NCBI RefSeq assembly: GCF_000619805.1
Contig: NZ_JHUV01000008.1
Coordinates: 1 to 64,000 of the forward strand
Source: Sulfurihydrogenibium subterraneum DSM 15120
Lineage (GTDB): Bacteria; Aquificota; Aquificia; Aquificales; Hydrogenothermaceae
DNA: 64,000 nt
Direction: 5' to 3'
This document shows positions 10,708 to 20,093 of this stretch, piece by piece. Under the pieces are notes generated by a model. That model saw nothing but the letters and a program-made list of their open reading frames with translations, did no database searches and had not been told where the DNA came from. Each line of letters begins with the position of its first letter. The stretch's first letter is position 1. The position numbers were made by a program, and so were the translations under genes.

Positions 10708-12552
10708 TTAATCTGGCGTAATTCTTATTAAACACTCATCTGGATTTACGTTATCTCCAACCTTTACAAATATTTCGCTTACAGTTCCATCTATTGGAGC
10801 GTGAATCTCGTTTTCCATCTTCATCGCTTCAACAGTAAGAACAACATCTCCTTTTTTCACTCTATCCCCTAAGTTTACTTTTATAGAAGTTACCTTTCCG
10901 GGCATAGGAGATGATACGTCTCCTAAACCCATAGCTTTTGGTCTTTCTCCAATTATTTTTCCACCTTCAGGTAGAGAAACTTCCGCTGCACCCACTTCTA
11001 TTTCTTTAATAGGTTGGACTAAAACTTCTTCTAATCTACCGTCTATTCTGATAAAGTATGGTCTTCTGTTTTCTACTGGACTTCCTACTCCTGCAATCCT
11101 AACGTGGTACTGCTCTCCATGGACTGTAATGTTAAACTCTATAGGAGCAAGGTGTTTCATTTCTTCCTTTGTAAGCTCTTCTATTTCAGGTGGTAAAACT
11201 TCTCCTTTTTCAAACTTTTCTCTCCATTGGAAGAACTCTACTCCCACTTGAGAGAATAAACAGTATGATAATACATCTTCTTCGTTTCTGGCTCCTGATT
11301 GGTAAGCTTTCTCTGTACATTTATCAAGCTCTGGTTCTAATAAATCTGCTGGTCTTACCTGTATAGGTTGCTCATCTCCTAAGATTTTCTTCATAACATC
11401 AGGTTTTATAGGAGCAGGCGGTCTTCCGTACAATCCTTTTACATAATCTCTTGTTTCTTTTGTTACAACTTTATACCTTTCTCCTTGTAGTACGTTTAAA
11501 AGTGCTTGAGTTCCTACTATTTGGCTTGTAGGTGTTACAAGTGGAGGATAACCTAAATCTTCTCTTACTCTTGCTACTTCTTTTTTAACCTCTTCTAATT
11601 TGTCTAATGCATTGTTTTCTTTTAACTGATTTATAAAATTAGACATCATTCCACCCGGTATTTGGTGTATTAGAACCTGACAGTCTGGCCATTTATCGAC
11701 TGTATCATATTTTGCGTACTTTTTCCTTACTTCTTTAAGATACTCTGCAACTTCAACTACGATATCTAAATCAATCTTTGTTTCATATCCGAACTCTTTT
11801 AAAACGTATACCATTGTCTCGTTTGGTGGATGAGCTGTAAGCCAAGACCACGTTGAAACATCTGTATCTATTATGTCTGCACCTGCTTCAACTGCTTTTA
11901 AAAGGGTCATCTCCGCCATTGCAGCTGTAGATTGAGCGTGGACATGAACAGGAAGTTTTATCTCTTCTTTTAATCTTTTTACAAGGTCGTAAGCTACTTT
12001 GGGAGATAGTATTCCTGCTTGGTCTTTTATGGATATAATATCAACACCTAAGTCTTTAAGCTGTCTAGCTATATTTACATAGTAATCAACAGTATGGATA
12101 GGACTTATTGTGTATGATAAAACTCCTTTTACAATCTTGCCACACTCTTTTGCAACAGATATAGCAACTTCCATATTTCTTACGTCATTTAACGCATCAA
12201 ATATTCTAAATACATCTATTCCATTTTCAGCTGCCTTTTTCACAAAAGCTTCCACAACATCATCTGGATAGTGTCTATATCCTACTAAGTTTTGACCTCT
12301 GAGAAGCATCTCAAGTTTTGTATTTTTGGCTGCTTGTTTAAATTTCTTTAATCTGTCCCATGGGTCTTCTTTTAGGTATCTAAGGCATACGTCAAAGGTA
12401 GCTCCTCCCCATACTTCTAAAGACCAGAATCCTGCATCGTCTAACTTTTCAAGTGCTGGTAAAAGGTCATCTGTTCTTACTCTTGTTGCAAGAAGGCTCT
12501 GCTGACCATCTCTTAGAGTAACATCAGTAAATTCTATAACTTTTTTCTCCAT
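10708..12552 (-). CDS. pycB: Biotin-dependent carboxyltransferase subunit (pyruvate carboxylase subunit B / oxaloacetate decarboxylase alpha type)
   Basis: A 614-residue enzyme transferring carboxyl groups between biotin and a 2-oxo acid. An HMGL-like TIM barrel (about 5-270, starting FTDVTLRDGQQSLLATR) has the metal-binding aspartate and a downstream VHAQS metal motif. The PYC/OADA conserved domain follows, then a biotinyl domain with EAMKMENEI (lysine near 578). In Aquificota a protein of this form can also be the large subunit of 2-oxoglutarate carboxylase (CfiA) of the reductive TCA cycle, so the substrate is unsettled. The biotin carboxylase subunit is not in the window, but the biotin ligase is (60020-60973). 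GGGAG supports the ATG at 12552. Confidence 0.9.
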   Translation of the reverse strand: MEKKVIEFTDVTLRDGQQSLLATRVRTDDLLPALEKLDDAGFWSLEVWGGATFDVCLRYLKEDPWDRLKKFKQAAKNTKLEMLLRGQNLVGYRHYPDDVVEAFVKKAAENGIDVFRIFDALNDVRNMEVAISVAKECGKIVKGVLSYTISPIHTVDYYVNIARQLKDLGVDIISIKDQAGILSPKVAYDLVKRLKEEIKLPVHVHAQSTAAMAEMTLLKAVEAGADIIDTDVSTWSWLTAHPPNETMVYVLKEFGYETKIDLDIVVEVAEYLKEVRKKYAKYDTVDKWPDCQVLIHQIPGGMMSNFINQLKENNALDKLEEVKKEVARVREDLGYPPLVTPTSQIVGTQALLNVLQGERYKVVTKETRDYVKGLYGRPPAPIKPDVMKKILGDEQPIQVRPADLLEPELDKCTEKAYQSGARNEEDVLSYCLFSQVGVEFFQWREKFEKGEVLPPEIEELTKEEMKHLAPIEFNITVHGEQYHVRIAGVGSPVENRRPYFIRIDGRLEEVLVQPIKEIEVGAAEVSLPEGGKIIGERPKAMGLGDVSSPMPGKVTSIKVNLGDRVKKGDVVLTVEAMKMENEIHAPIDGTVSEIFVKVGDNVNPDECLIRITPD

Positions 12553-12607
12553 ACTAATCACTCCCTTTTTGACAATAGAATCTCTACTTTAAGGTTTAAG
12601 TATTTTA

Positions 12608-14134
12608 TCATATTCCTAACTCTTGTTTTAATTTCTCGTGGAAAGACTCTCTAAACTTTTGAGAGTAAAATGCAATGTAAATTTCTGTTTGATTTTCATT
12701 ATTTTTTTCCAGTTTTAACCATATTCTTCTATGAATCGTATAAAATGCAAGCATAGTTCCTAAAACTACTATAACTGTTCCAATCCATATAAGGTTAGTT
12801 CCTGGGAAATAACTAACTTGTAATCCTGAAAAGTATCTAGGTTGAAATGAGTCAATAAGCAGAATATAAGGGAGGCCGTAAGGTTTAGCAAATTTTTCGT
12901 AAGCAGGAATAGCAACAAACGGGTCAGCAGGTATAGGAATGTTAAATTCTTTTTGATTGTAATTTACTTGAGCTATTATCAAAGGGTCATAAACATCTTG
13001 CTGAGCAAGCATTGGGTTTTTGTAGTTAAGCGTTGTATTTTTTATTTGAAGTTGTACAGAATCAAAATTTAGATTTGGGTTTTTGTAAGTGTAATCAAGT
13101 TTAGGAGCTTTTGATATAAATTCCATCCATTTTCTGTCTAAATCTCTAAGTTGTTTTTCATACTCTTTTTTCTTTTCTTCGTCTATTTCTTGGGCAAGTT
13201 TTTGGTTTATTAGCATTCCTTCGTTCATAAAAGATAACAAATCATCATATTTAAACACAACTAATTTTGCTTCTTTTATCTCTCCTGTTTTACCGTAAGA
13301 TGTTTGGAATATTCTGTGTCCTTCTACTTCTATAGGTTTGTTAACTTCTATTACACCGGATTTTACTGCTTTTCCACCTTTTATTATGTCTACCGTACTT
13401 TTGTATGACTTTACTGCACCTGCAAACTCTTTACTATCATAAAACTCAAGTTCAAACTTTTTAAGGTATATAGTAAAAGGTAATTTATAAGTCTCATTTC
13501 CGGGAACTAAGGAGCCTTCTCTGTATTTTCTTATGTAGTCCGCAGAATCACCTTCTGGAATCTCTATCTGACCTCTTACACCTAAAACGGAACCCATAAA
13601 AGCACCTATCAAGAAAACTATAATACCTATGTGGGTTACAAGCATTCCCATCCTTGATATTCTACCTTTCTCTGCATAAAGATAAACAACATTATCATTT
13701 TCTTTTATAGCTTCAACCTTTCTAAATCCAAGTCTATGTATTACGCTGATTATGTAATTTAAAACTTCATCTAAAGGTTTACTGTAATTTAACTTAATAG
13801 TTGAAGGTTTTTTAAGTAGTCCTTCAGGGAGCTTTTTTTCAACCTTACCGTAAGCGGTTTTGTAAATGGCAGGAAATCTTTCTATAGTTGCAAAAATAAC
13901 CGCTATAGCAACTAATACTATTAAAAGCTGATAGTACCAAGAATGAAATACGTTGTTTAGCCAAGTAATCCATATTATTTTTGCTGGTATTTCACCGTAT
14001 TCTTTGTAATAAGTTATGTAAGTCTCACCTTGTTTTATGTAGGTAGAACCTAAAACTGATAGTATTGCAAGAAGGATAAGGTAGATAACACCTAATTTTA
14101 CATTTCCTAAAAATGAGAGTATTTTTTTAATCAA
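12608..14134 (-). CDS. resB: Cytochrome c biogenesis protein ResB (Ccs1)
   Basis: ResB works with ResC/CcsA in system II to carry heme across the membrane and attach it to apocytochrome c. The 508-residue protein has membrane segments near 15-30, 70-88 and 160-182, a large periplasmic domain (about 185-450), and a last span near 452-470. The N-terminal LAILSVLGSTYIKQ segment is typical. The start is a TTG at 14134 behind GGAGGAAAAC, overlapping the spoVG end by eight bases. ResC is not seen in the window. Confidence 0.88.
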   Translation of the reverse strand: MIKKILSFLGNVKLGVIYLILLAILSVLGSTYIKQGETYITYYKEYGEIPAKIIWITWLNNVFHSWYYQLLIVLVAIAVIFATIERFPAIYKTAYGKVEKKLPEGLLKKPSTIKLNYSKPLDEVLNYIISVIHRLGFRKVEAIKENDNVVYLYAEKGRISRMGMLVTHIGIIVFLIGAFMGSVLGVRGQIEIPEGDSADYIRKYREGSLVPGNETYKLPFTIYLKKFELEFYDSKEFAGAVKSYKSTVDIIKGGKAVKSGVIEVNKPIEVEGHRIFQTSYGKTGEIKEAKLVVFKYDDLLSFMNEGMLINQKLAQEIDEEKKKEYEKQLRDLDRKWMEFISKAPKLDYTYKNPNLNFDSVQLQIKNTTLNYKNPMLAQQDVYDPLIIAQVNYNQKEFNIPIPADPFVAIPAYEKFAKPYGLPYILLIDSFQPRYFSGLQVSYFPGTNLIWIGTVIVVLGTMLAFYTIHRRIWLKLEKNNENQTEIYIAFYSQKFRESFHEKLKQELGI

Positions 14135-14420
14135 AGTTTTCCTCCGAATTTATATTCATCATCTCTTTGTATTTATCAACTACAGCTCTTCTTACTTCTT
14201 CTGCAAACTCTTTTGATAAAGGCTCTACTATCTCTAAAAATCTGTTAGAACTACTTTTTTTCTTAGGAAAGTTTATAAAAAGTCCTCCATGTTTTGACTC
14301 TATAACTTTTATGTCTCGGATTAAAATAGTATCATCTATAATTACCTCTGCAACGGCTCTAACTCTTCCGCCGATTCTTCCTGTGTCAAAAGGATAAATT
14401 TTTACGTCTGTTATTTTCAT
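14127..14420 (-). CDS. spoVG: SpoVG family RNA/DNA-binding regulator
   Basis: A 97-residue protein beginning MKITDVKIYPFD, with the family signatures GRVRAVAEVIIDD, IRDIKVIE and GLFINFPKKK, ending in the helix that carries the nucleic-acid binding residues. SpoVG is a site-specific nucleic-acid binding regulator in many bacteria, not only spore formers. Its start overlaps the pfkA stop as ATGA and its end overlaps resB, so it lies within a tightly coupled operon. Confidence 0.93.
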   Translation of the reverse strand: MKITDVKIYPFDTGRIGGRVRAVAEVIIDDTILIRDIKVIESKHGGLFINFPKKKSSSNRFLEIVEPLSKEFAEEVRRAVVDKYKEMMNINSEENFD

Positions 14421-15391
14421 AGTGAAAGTATGTTATTTATTTCGTACTCTTGAATGTTAGGTACTCTTACTTTTCCAAAAGAAACTTGAAGAGGTTTTAT
14501 TTTTAACTGACCATCTTCGTATGAAACCATAAAGTTTTTATGCCCTTCTACGTATTTTTCTACTGCAAAAACACCAAACTTAGAAGCCATAATTCTATCG
14601 TAAGCAGAAGGACTTCCGCCTCTTTGAATGTAGCCTAAAACCTGATACCTTATCTCGCCTATAGATTTATCCTTTAACCTTTGATTTAGTATTTCTGCAA
14701 GCTCTTTTGCAGATGCAACACCTTCTGCAAGGACGATGATAGCAAACCCTTTTTCCATAGCTTTTGCTTTTAAAATCTTTTCTTCTATTACATGAAGCGG
14801 AAGAGGGTATTCTGGTATAAGTGTTATTTCAGCTCCTGTAGCCATTCCAACTTCCAGTGCTATAAAACCACTGTCTCTACCCATTACTTCTACTATAAAA
14901 ACTCTTTCGTGAGACATAGTGGTATCTTTTATTTTATCTATTGCTTCCATTGCATTATTAACAGCAGTATCAAAGCCTATTGCATACTCAGTACCATATA
15001 TATCATTATCAATGGTTTTTGGTATTCCAATAACATTTAAATCAAAATCTTTATTTAAAAGGTAAGCACCTTGAAAACTACCGTTTCCACCTATCACAAA
15101 CAAAGCATCTATACCTAAGTTTTTTATGTTTTCAAAAGCTATTTTTCTATAATCGTACTCTTTAAACCTTGGCTCTCTGGCTGTAAGTAGTATAGTTCCA
15201 CCTCTTTGAAGTATTCCTGCGACACTCTTATAATCTAAAACTTTATAATCCTTTTCTATTAAACCTTTAAATCCTCTTATAAAGCCTATAACTTCGATTT
15301 TATAGTAGTTTGCTGTTCGGACAACTGCCCTTATACAGGCATTAAGCCCGGGACAGTCTCCACCACTTGTAAGTAATCCAATCCTCTTCAT
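14417..15391 (-). CDS. pfkA: 6-phosphofructokinase
   Basis: Phosphorylates fructose 6-phosphate. From the ATG at 15391 the protein is 324 residues, typical for the bacterial enzyme. It has the P-loop-like TSGGDCPGLNACIR (about 8-21), catalytic PKTIDNDI (catalytic aspartate near 128) and MGRDSGFIAL. The phosphoryl-donor motif is GGNGS at about 101-105. Glycine in the fourth position fits ATP use rather than pyrophosphate, but the usual metal-contacting Asp (GGDGS) is Asn. The start overlaps the preceding stop as TAATG. Confidence 0.93.
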   Translation of the reverse strand: MKRIGLLTSGGDCPGLNACIRAVVRTANYYKIEVIGFIRGFKGLIEKDYKVLDYKSVAGILQRGGTILLTAREPRFKEYDYRKIAFENIKNLGIDALFVIGGNGSFQGAYLLNKDFDLNVIGIPKTIDNDIYGTEYAIGFDTAVNNAMEAIDKIKDTTMSHERVFIVEVMGRDSGFIALEVGMATGAEITLIPEYPLPLHVIEEKILKAKAMEKGFAIIVLAEGVASAKELAEILNQRLKDKSIGEIRYQVLGYIQRGGSPSAYDRIMASKFGVFAVEKYVEGHKNFMVSYEDGQLKIKPLQVSFGKVRVPNIQEYEINNILSL

Positions 15392-15669
15392 TACTTTTGC
15401 ATATAACAAAAATCAGAAGCCTGAGCCATTTCCGGTATTAAATCGCCTGTTTGCTTATTAACATAAACTTTTCTTATTGTGGAAAGATTTTCATATCCTT
15501 TTAAATTAACTTCTCCAATAAAGTACTTATCATTTTCACACACGTTTATAACATAATCCTTTGTATTTCCTATGTAAGCCTGTATCTTCTTTTCTGCCTC
15601 TTGCTTAGTAATAGCAAAAGAAGAAGCTGTGATTAAAAGCGTTATTGTAAGTGCTAAAACTTTTCTCAT
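15391..15669 (-). CDS. Small exported protein, PepSY-like
   Basis: A 92-residue protein with a signal peptide (MRKVLALTITLLITASSFA), selected because AGGAGG lies at the right distance from the ATG at 15669. The mature part, from ITKQEAEKKI through VYVNKQTGDLIPE, looks like one PepSY repeat (helix, then a strand ending in a turn with a G-D/N pair). It contains two cysteines, so a periplasmic disulfide is possible. No function can be assigned; it is co-transcribed with pfkA. Confidence 0.6.
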   Translation of the reverse strand: MRKVLALTITLLITASSFAITKQEAEKKIQAYIGNTKDYVINVCENDKYFIGEVNLKGYENLSTIRKVYVNKQTGDLIPEMAQASDFCYMQK

Positions 15670-15776
15670 AATACTATCCTCCTGCAAAAAATTTAAAGAT
15701 AATTTTACCATTTTTTATTGTCTTTTTAAATGAAAGAGGTTATACTTAGAAATATAATCAATTTAAGGTTTTTTAA

Positions 15777-16868
15777 ATGGTTTTTAAATGTGATATTACA
15801 ACATTGAGACAGATTTATAAGAGATTAAAAGAAGTTTATGAGGTTATTTCGCCCGTTTACGATAATGGAGTAATACAGTATAGAAAAAATCCAGACTTTG
15901 ATGCAATCCCTTTTGGTAAAGCTCAGATGGAGTATGCAGGAAGCTATTTTGTATCCGATAATATCGGAAAGTATTTCAGTTATGTAAGGCCTTATAATAC
16001 TTTAAAAAACTTCCTAAGACCAGCGGAGGAGGTACTATACAGGGTTTATATTAAAGATGGAAAACTCTACTTTGAAAGTGAAAATAAACATACCAAAAAG
16101 CCTATGGCATTTTTTGACGTTAGGAAATGCGACTTAAAGGCTTTGTCTATATTAGATGAAGTTTTTATAAATAAAAATAACTATCCTGATGAATATTACA
16201 AGGAACTCAGAGAAAATTTATTTATAGTAGCAGTCAACTGCAGTGAAGTGTCAGATGTTTGCTTTTGCAGTTCTATGAACGTAAATTTTAACAATGATTA
16301 TGGATCTGATATAGTTTTAACAGAATTAAAAAAAGGGTTTTTGTTAGAAGTTAAAACAGACAAAGGAAAGAGATTATTAGAAGGATTGAGTTTAAAGGAA
16401 GCGGATGAAGATGATTTAAAAGAAAAAAATGAAATTCTAACTCAAACTTACACTAAAATCAAAAAAAGCTTAAATAAAGAAAACTTAAAAGAAGAACTAT
16501 ATAAAAAGATAAATCATCCTTACTGGGAAGAGATAGGAAACAGATGTCTTGGATGTACGAGTTGTACACAAGTCTGCCCTACATGTTTCTGTTTTGATAT
16601 AATTGAGAAAAATTCTTTAGATGGTAGTTATTCTGAAAGAGTAAGAATTTATGACTCTTGCTTTAATCCAAATTTCGCAACGGTTCATAAGTTTAACCTT
16701 AGAGATAAAATCTTTTTTAGATACAGACATTGGTTACTACATAAAATGGCTTATTGGCAAGATCAATTTGATGATATCGGTTGTGTAGGATGTGGAAGAT
16801 GCATTACATGGTGTCCGGCTAAAATAGATATTGAGATAGAAACTAACAAAGTGAGAGATTTTGCGTGA
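15777..16868 (+). CDS. hydB: [NiFe] hydrogenase iron-sulfur subunit beta (HydB/ShyB type)
   Basis: A 363-residue electron-transfer subunit of a group 3 (sulfhydrogenase-like) soluble hydrogenase. The N-terminal 230 residues match the HydB-specific domain (FLRPAEEVLYR, AVNCSEVSDVCFC). Two 4Fe-4S motifs follow: CLGCTSCTQVCP (about 259-270) and CVGCGRCITWCP (about 339-350). It begins a four-gene operon with overlapping ends. A TATAAT at 15753-15758 is a candidate -10 element and AAGG precedes the ATG. Confidence 0.88.
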   Translation: MVFKCDITTLRQIYKRLKEVYEVISPVYDNGVIQYRKNPDFDAIPFGKAQMEYAGSYFVSDNIGKYFSYVRPYNTLKNFLRPAEEVLYRVYIKDGKLYFESENKHTKKPMAFFDVRKCDLKALSILDEVFINKNNYPDEYYKELRENLFIVAVNCSEVSDVCFCSSMNVNFNNDYGSDIVLTELKKGFLLEVKTDKGKRLLEGLSLKEADEDDLKEKNEILTQTYTKIKKSLNKENLKEELYKKINHPYWEEIGNRCLGCTSCTQVCPTCFCFDIIEKNSLDGSYSERVRIYDSCFNPNFATVHKFNLRDKIFFRYRHWLLHKMAYWQDQFDDIGCVGCGRCITWCPAKIDIEIETNKVRDFA

Positions 16869-17662
16869 AACCGTATGATTTAATAGAAGGAAAAATTTTA
16901 AAAGTTTATCAGGAGAATTACAATACAATAACTGTAATCGTAGAAGTAAATTTAAAAGACCCAAGACCAGGACAGTTTGTTATGTTTTATGCAATCGGTA
17001 GAGGAGAGGCTCCGATTACAATAGCTGATTACAAAGATGGTTTTATGGTTAATACTATCAGAATAGTAGGAGACGTTACTGGATACTTTGATAAAGCAAA
17101 AGAAGGTGATAGTATATACTTGCGTGGCCCTTACGGTAATCTGTGGCCTATTGATAAGGCTTTTGGAAAAAATCTTTTTATTGTTTCCGGTGGTTTAGGA
17201 CTTGCTGCCACAAGATGGATTTTAGAAGAAGCTTTAAAACAAAAGCATAGATTTAAGAATGTAATTTCACTATATGGTGCCAAAAGTTACGATGATATCC
17301 TTTATAGAGAAAAAATTGAGGAATGGGAAAAGGAAATAGATTTTAAGACGATTTTGAATACAGGAAATGAAAGATGGAAAGGAAAAGTGGGATTAATCAC
17401 AGATTTGATAAACGATACAGACATAGACAGTAATAGTGTTGTTTTTATGTGTGGTCCTGATCCTATGGTAAACGCTGTTATTGAAATACTTGAAAGTAAA
17501 GGTGTAAAAAAAGAAAATATTTACATATCTTTAGAAAGGCATATGAAATGTGCTGTTGGTACATGTGGACACTGTATGATTGGTCCCTACTTTGTCTGTA
17601 AAAATGGTCCAGTGTTTAACTACAAAGAAATTGAATACTTTTATACAAAAAAAGGTGTTTGA
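16865..17662 (+). CDS. hydG: Hydrogenase FAD/NAD(P)-binding subunit gamma (HydG/ShyC type)
   Basis: A 265-residue flavoprotein of the ferredoxin-NADP reductase superfamily, linking the hydrogenase to NAD(P). It has an N-terminal FAD barrel (about 1-100, with PGQFVMFY and YLRGPYG), an NAD(P)-binding domain (VSGGLGLAATR near 110 and MCGPDPMV near 198) and a C-terminal 2Fe-2S site of the type C-x4-C-x2-C (CAVGTCGHC, about 236-244). The start is GTG, overlapping the hydB stop by four bases. Here the name hydG means the sulfhydrogenase gamma subunit, not the [FeFe] maturase. Confidence 0.88.
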   Translation: MKPYDLIEGKILKVYQENYNTITVIVEVNLKDPRPGQFVMFYAIGRGEAPITIADYKDGFMVNTIRIVGDVTGYFDKAKEGDSIYLRGPYGNLWPIDKAFGKNLFIVSGGLGLAATRWILEEALKQKHRFKNVISLYGAKSYDDILYREKIEEWEKEIDFKTILNTGNERWKGKVGLITDLINDTDIDSNSVVFMCGPDPMVNAVIEILESKGVKKENIYISLERHMKCAVGTCGHCMIGPYFVCKNGPVFNYKEIEYFYTKKGV

Positions 17663-18411
17663 TGAAAATAGGTATATTTAAGTTCTCTTCTTGTGATGGT
17701 TGTCAACTATCCTTTATAAATCTTTCCAGAGAGTTGGCTGAGTTAGAAAACTTTAATATAGATTACTTTTTGGAAGCCCAGTCTGTAAACAATTATGACT
17801 ACTTTGATGTTTCTTTTGTAGAAGGGTCTGTATCTACAAATGAAGAAATTGAGAGGATAAAGGATATTAGAGAAAAAAGTAAAGTTCTTGTCAGTATTGG
17901 TGCTTGTGCTGTTTCAGGAGGTGTTCAATCTATCAGGAACTTTAGGAATATAGACGATATTAAAACTGTGTATAAAATTCAAGACATTACTCAAAATGTT
18001 CCTGAAAATGCTATTCCTATATCTCAGGTGGTAAAAGTTGATTTTGAAATTAGAGGATGTCCAGTATCAACAAATGTAATAAAAGATTTTATAAACTCTA
18101 TTTTAATAGGTAAAAGTCCTCATAATTACAATTATCCTGTTTGTCTTGAATGTAAGAGGAGAGGCAACGTCTGTTTACTTATTTTGAATAATCCATGTTT
18201 AGGTCCTATTACAATGGCAGGATGTAATGCTCTATGTCCATCTCTGAGTAGAGGATGTTACGGCTGTTTCGGGCCTTACAAAGATGCAAATATTGAGGCG
18301 TTATATAATATTTTTAAGGAAAAAAATTGGGATATAAAAGAGTTTATTGAAAACAGTTTAAATCCTTACAATCCTATCTTTAGGGAAAAAATATGGAAAC
18401 AAAACTTTTAA
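17662..18411 (+). CDS. hydD: [NiFe] hydrogenase small subunit delta (HydD/ShyD type)
   Basis: A 249-residue small subunit that holds the proximal 4Fe-4S cluster. It begins MKIGIFKFSSCDGCQLSF (Cys11 and Cys14), followed by GACAVSGG and RGCPVS, which complete the proximal cluster. A further cysteine-rich region (CLECKRRGNVC, then CNALC, CYGCFGP) suggests additional clusters. The start codon overlaps the hydG stop (TGATG) and the 3' end overlaps hydA by 19 bases. Confidence 0.9.
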   Translation: MKIGIFKFSSCDGCQLSFINLSRELAELENFNIDYFLEAQSVNNYDYFDVSFVEGSVSTNEEIERIKDIREKSKVLVSIGACAVSGGVQSIRNFRNIDDIKTVYKIQDITQNVPENAIPISQVVKVDFEIRGCPVSTNVIKDFINSILIGKSPHNYNYPVCLECKRRGNVCLLILNNPCLGPITMAGCNALCPSLSRGCYGCFGPYKDANIEALYNIFKEKNWDIKEFIENSLNPYNPIFREKIWKQNF

Positions 18412-19682
18412 CAAGAGTAGAGGGAGAAGGTACTTTAAAGCTGATATTAAAGGATAATTTAGTTCAAGATGTAGTCTTAAACATATTTGAACCGCCGAGA
18501 TTTTTTGAAACTATTTTAAAAGGTAAAAAATTTGAAGTTATACCGGATATAACAGCGAGGATATGCGGAATTTGTCCTGTCGCTTATCAAATCAGTAGTG
18601 TTCAAGCTATTGAAAGTATATTTAATATAAAGGTTAGTAAGGAGGTTGAAAATTTAAGGAGAATCTTTTATTACGGTGAGTGGATTCACAGTCATGCAAT
18701 ACACGTTTTCTTTATGCATCTTCCGGATTTTTTAGGTTTAAGTTCTTTCTTTGAATTTATTAAGCTAAATCCGGATTTATCTAAAAAAGCTCTTTTTATA
18801 AAACAAACAGGACAGAAGATATTAGAAGTAATAGGAGGAAGAGATGTTCATCCTGTAACGGCATGTGTAGGAGGTTTTACTCACTTTCCAAAAGATGAAG
18901 AGATAAAATCGTTAATACCATACTTGGAAAAATCTTATGATTATTCTTTAGAGACAGTAGACTTCTTGTCAAAGTTGAATTTTCCAAAACATCTTATTCC
19001 TGAAGGCATAGTCTTTGTCTCATTAAAAGAGGAAGATTACTATCCAATACTAAAAGGCAAAATATACTTGTCAACAGGCTTGACTATAGATAAAGATGAG
19101 TTTTTAGAATACTTTTACGAGTTTGAAAAACCTTACTCAACAGCAAAGTACAGTAAAACAAAAGAGGGAAAAACTTATATTGTAGGACCTATAGCAAGAT
19201 TTAACAACAGTTTTGATAATTTAACAGAAAATTCTAAAAAGATAGCTTTGAAGTATGGAGTAAAACCGATAGAAAGTAACATGTCTAAAACAATAATAAT
19301 AAGGATGATTGAGATTTTAGATAGTATAGAAAGGTCTATAGAATTAATAAAACTCTATCAAAGAAACAGACTTAAAAATGAAAAGTACGAAATATTAGAA
19401 GGAGAAGGGACGGGTGTGTCCGAAGCTCCAAGGGGAATACTATGGCATAACTATAAACTCAATTCAAAAGGAATAATAGAAATAGCAAATATAATACCAC
19501 CTACATCCCAAAATCAATCTGTAATAGAGGAGTTACTAAAAAGATTAATAATAAACGATAATTTAAAAGATGAGTTAACATTAATAAATTATGGAGAATC
19601 TATAATAAGAGACTTTGACCCTTGTATATCTTGCGCAACCCACTTTTTAAAAATTGACAAGCTAAATCTCAATAATAGGTAA
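18393..19682 (+). CDS. hydA: [NiFe] hydrogenase large subunit alpha (HydA/ShyA type)
   Basis: The 429-residue catalytic subunit. The nickel-iron site is bound by two cysteine pairs: RICGICP at 56-62 (Cys58, Cys61) and DPCISCATH at 409-417 (Cys411, Cys414). After His417 there is a 12-residue tail, so the protein should need C-terminal processing by a maturation protease, not found in this window. Length and motifs fit group 3 bidirectional NAD(P)-linked hydrogenases. The end overlaps the convergent GGDEF-like gene by 21 bases. Confidence 0.93.
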   Translation: METKLLTRVEGEGTLKLILKDNLVQDVVLNIFEPPRFFETILKGKKFEVIPDITARICGICPVAYQISSVQAIESIFNIKVSKEVENLRRIFYYGEWIHSHAIHVFFMHLPDFLGLSSFFEFIKLNPDLSKKALFIKQTGQKILEVIGGRDVHPVTACVGGFTHFPKDEEIKSLIPYLEKSYDYSLETVDFLSKLNFPKHLIPEGIVFVSLKEEDYYPILKGKIYLSTGLTIDKDEFLEYFYEFEKPYSTAKYSKTKEGKTYIVGPIARFNNSFDNLTENSKKIALKYGVKPIESNMSKTIIIRMIEILDSIERSIELIKLYQRNRLKNEKYEILEGEGTGVSEAPRGILWHNYKLNSKGIIEIANIIPPTSQNQSVIEELLKRLIINDNLKDELTLINYGESIIRDFDPCISCATHFLKIDKLNLNNR

Positions 19683-20093
19683 AAGTTTGTCGTTCATTAT
19701 TTTAACCATCTGGTCAAAAAGGTCTCTTGCAGTTTTTCCATCTTCTGGATATGAAGCAACACCTTCAACTAATTCCAATTTAATAGACTTTTTCAATCTT
19801 TCTATTGCTTTTTCTACCTGATTTTTATCTGTTTCTGGGAAGAATAAAAAAACAAAATCTTCATCAACAGGAGATAAAACATCCACACTCCTAATGTTCT
19901 CTCTGAGTTTAAAGAATATATCTATATCTTTTGGTTTATTTTCTATTAAAAGTTTTGTAATAGAAGGAAAGTATAAAAATGCTATTGAAAAATGTTTACT
20001 TTTTCCGTACCTTTTAATCCTTTCTATCTCTATCTCTACTAAAGCTTTAAAGACTTCGAAATCATAAATTTTTAATTCTTGGTTAGCCTGCAT
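19662..20093 (-). CDS. Stand-alone degenerate GGDEF-domain protein
   Basis: A 143-residue protein with the outline of a GGDEF (diguanylate cyclase) domain: an opening helix with EIEIERIKRYGK, a beta strand FSIAFLYFPSI, LRENIRSVDVLSPVDEDFVFLFFPETDK in place of the active-site hairpin, and GVASYPEDGKTARDLF near the end. The catalytic GGDEF signature is replaced by PVDEDF, so synthesis of cyclic di-GMP is not expected. It may bind nucleotide or protein instead. It follows metK with an 11-base overlap and a strong GGAGGGG site. Confidence 0.65.
   Translation of the reverse strand: MQANQELKIYDFEVFKALVEIEIERIKRYGKSKHFSIAFLYFPSITKLLIENKPKDIDIFFKLRENIRSVDVLSPVDEDFVFLFFPETDKNQVEKAIERLKKSIKLELVEGVASYPEDGKTARDLFDQMVKIMNDKLLPIIEI

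Noticed and set aside
15777-19682. Hydrogenase operon as an unusual system
   Set aside because: All four subunits and their motifs look normal for a group 3 bidirectional enzyme; only the missing maturation protease is of note, and it is commonly encoded elsewhere.
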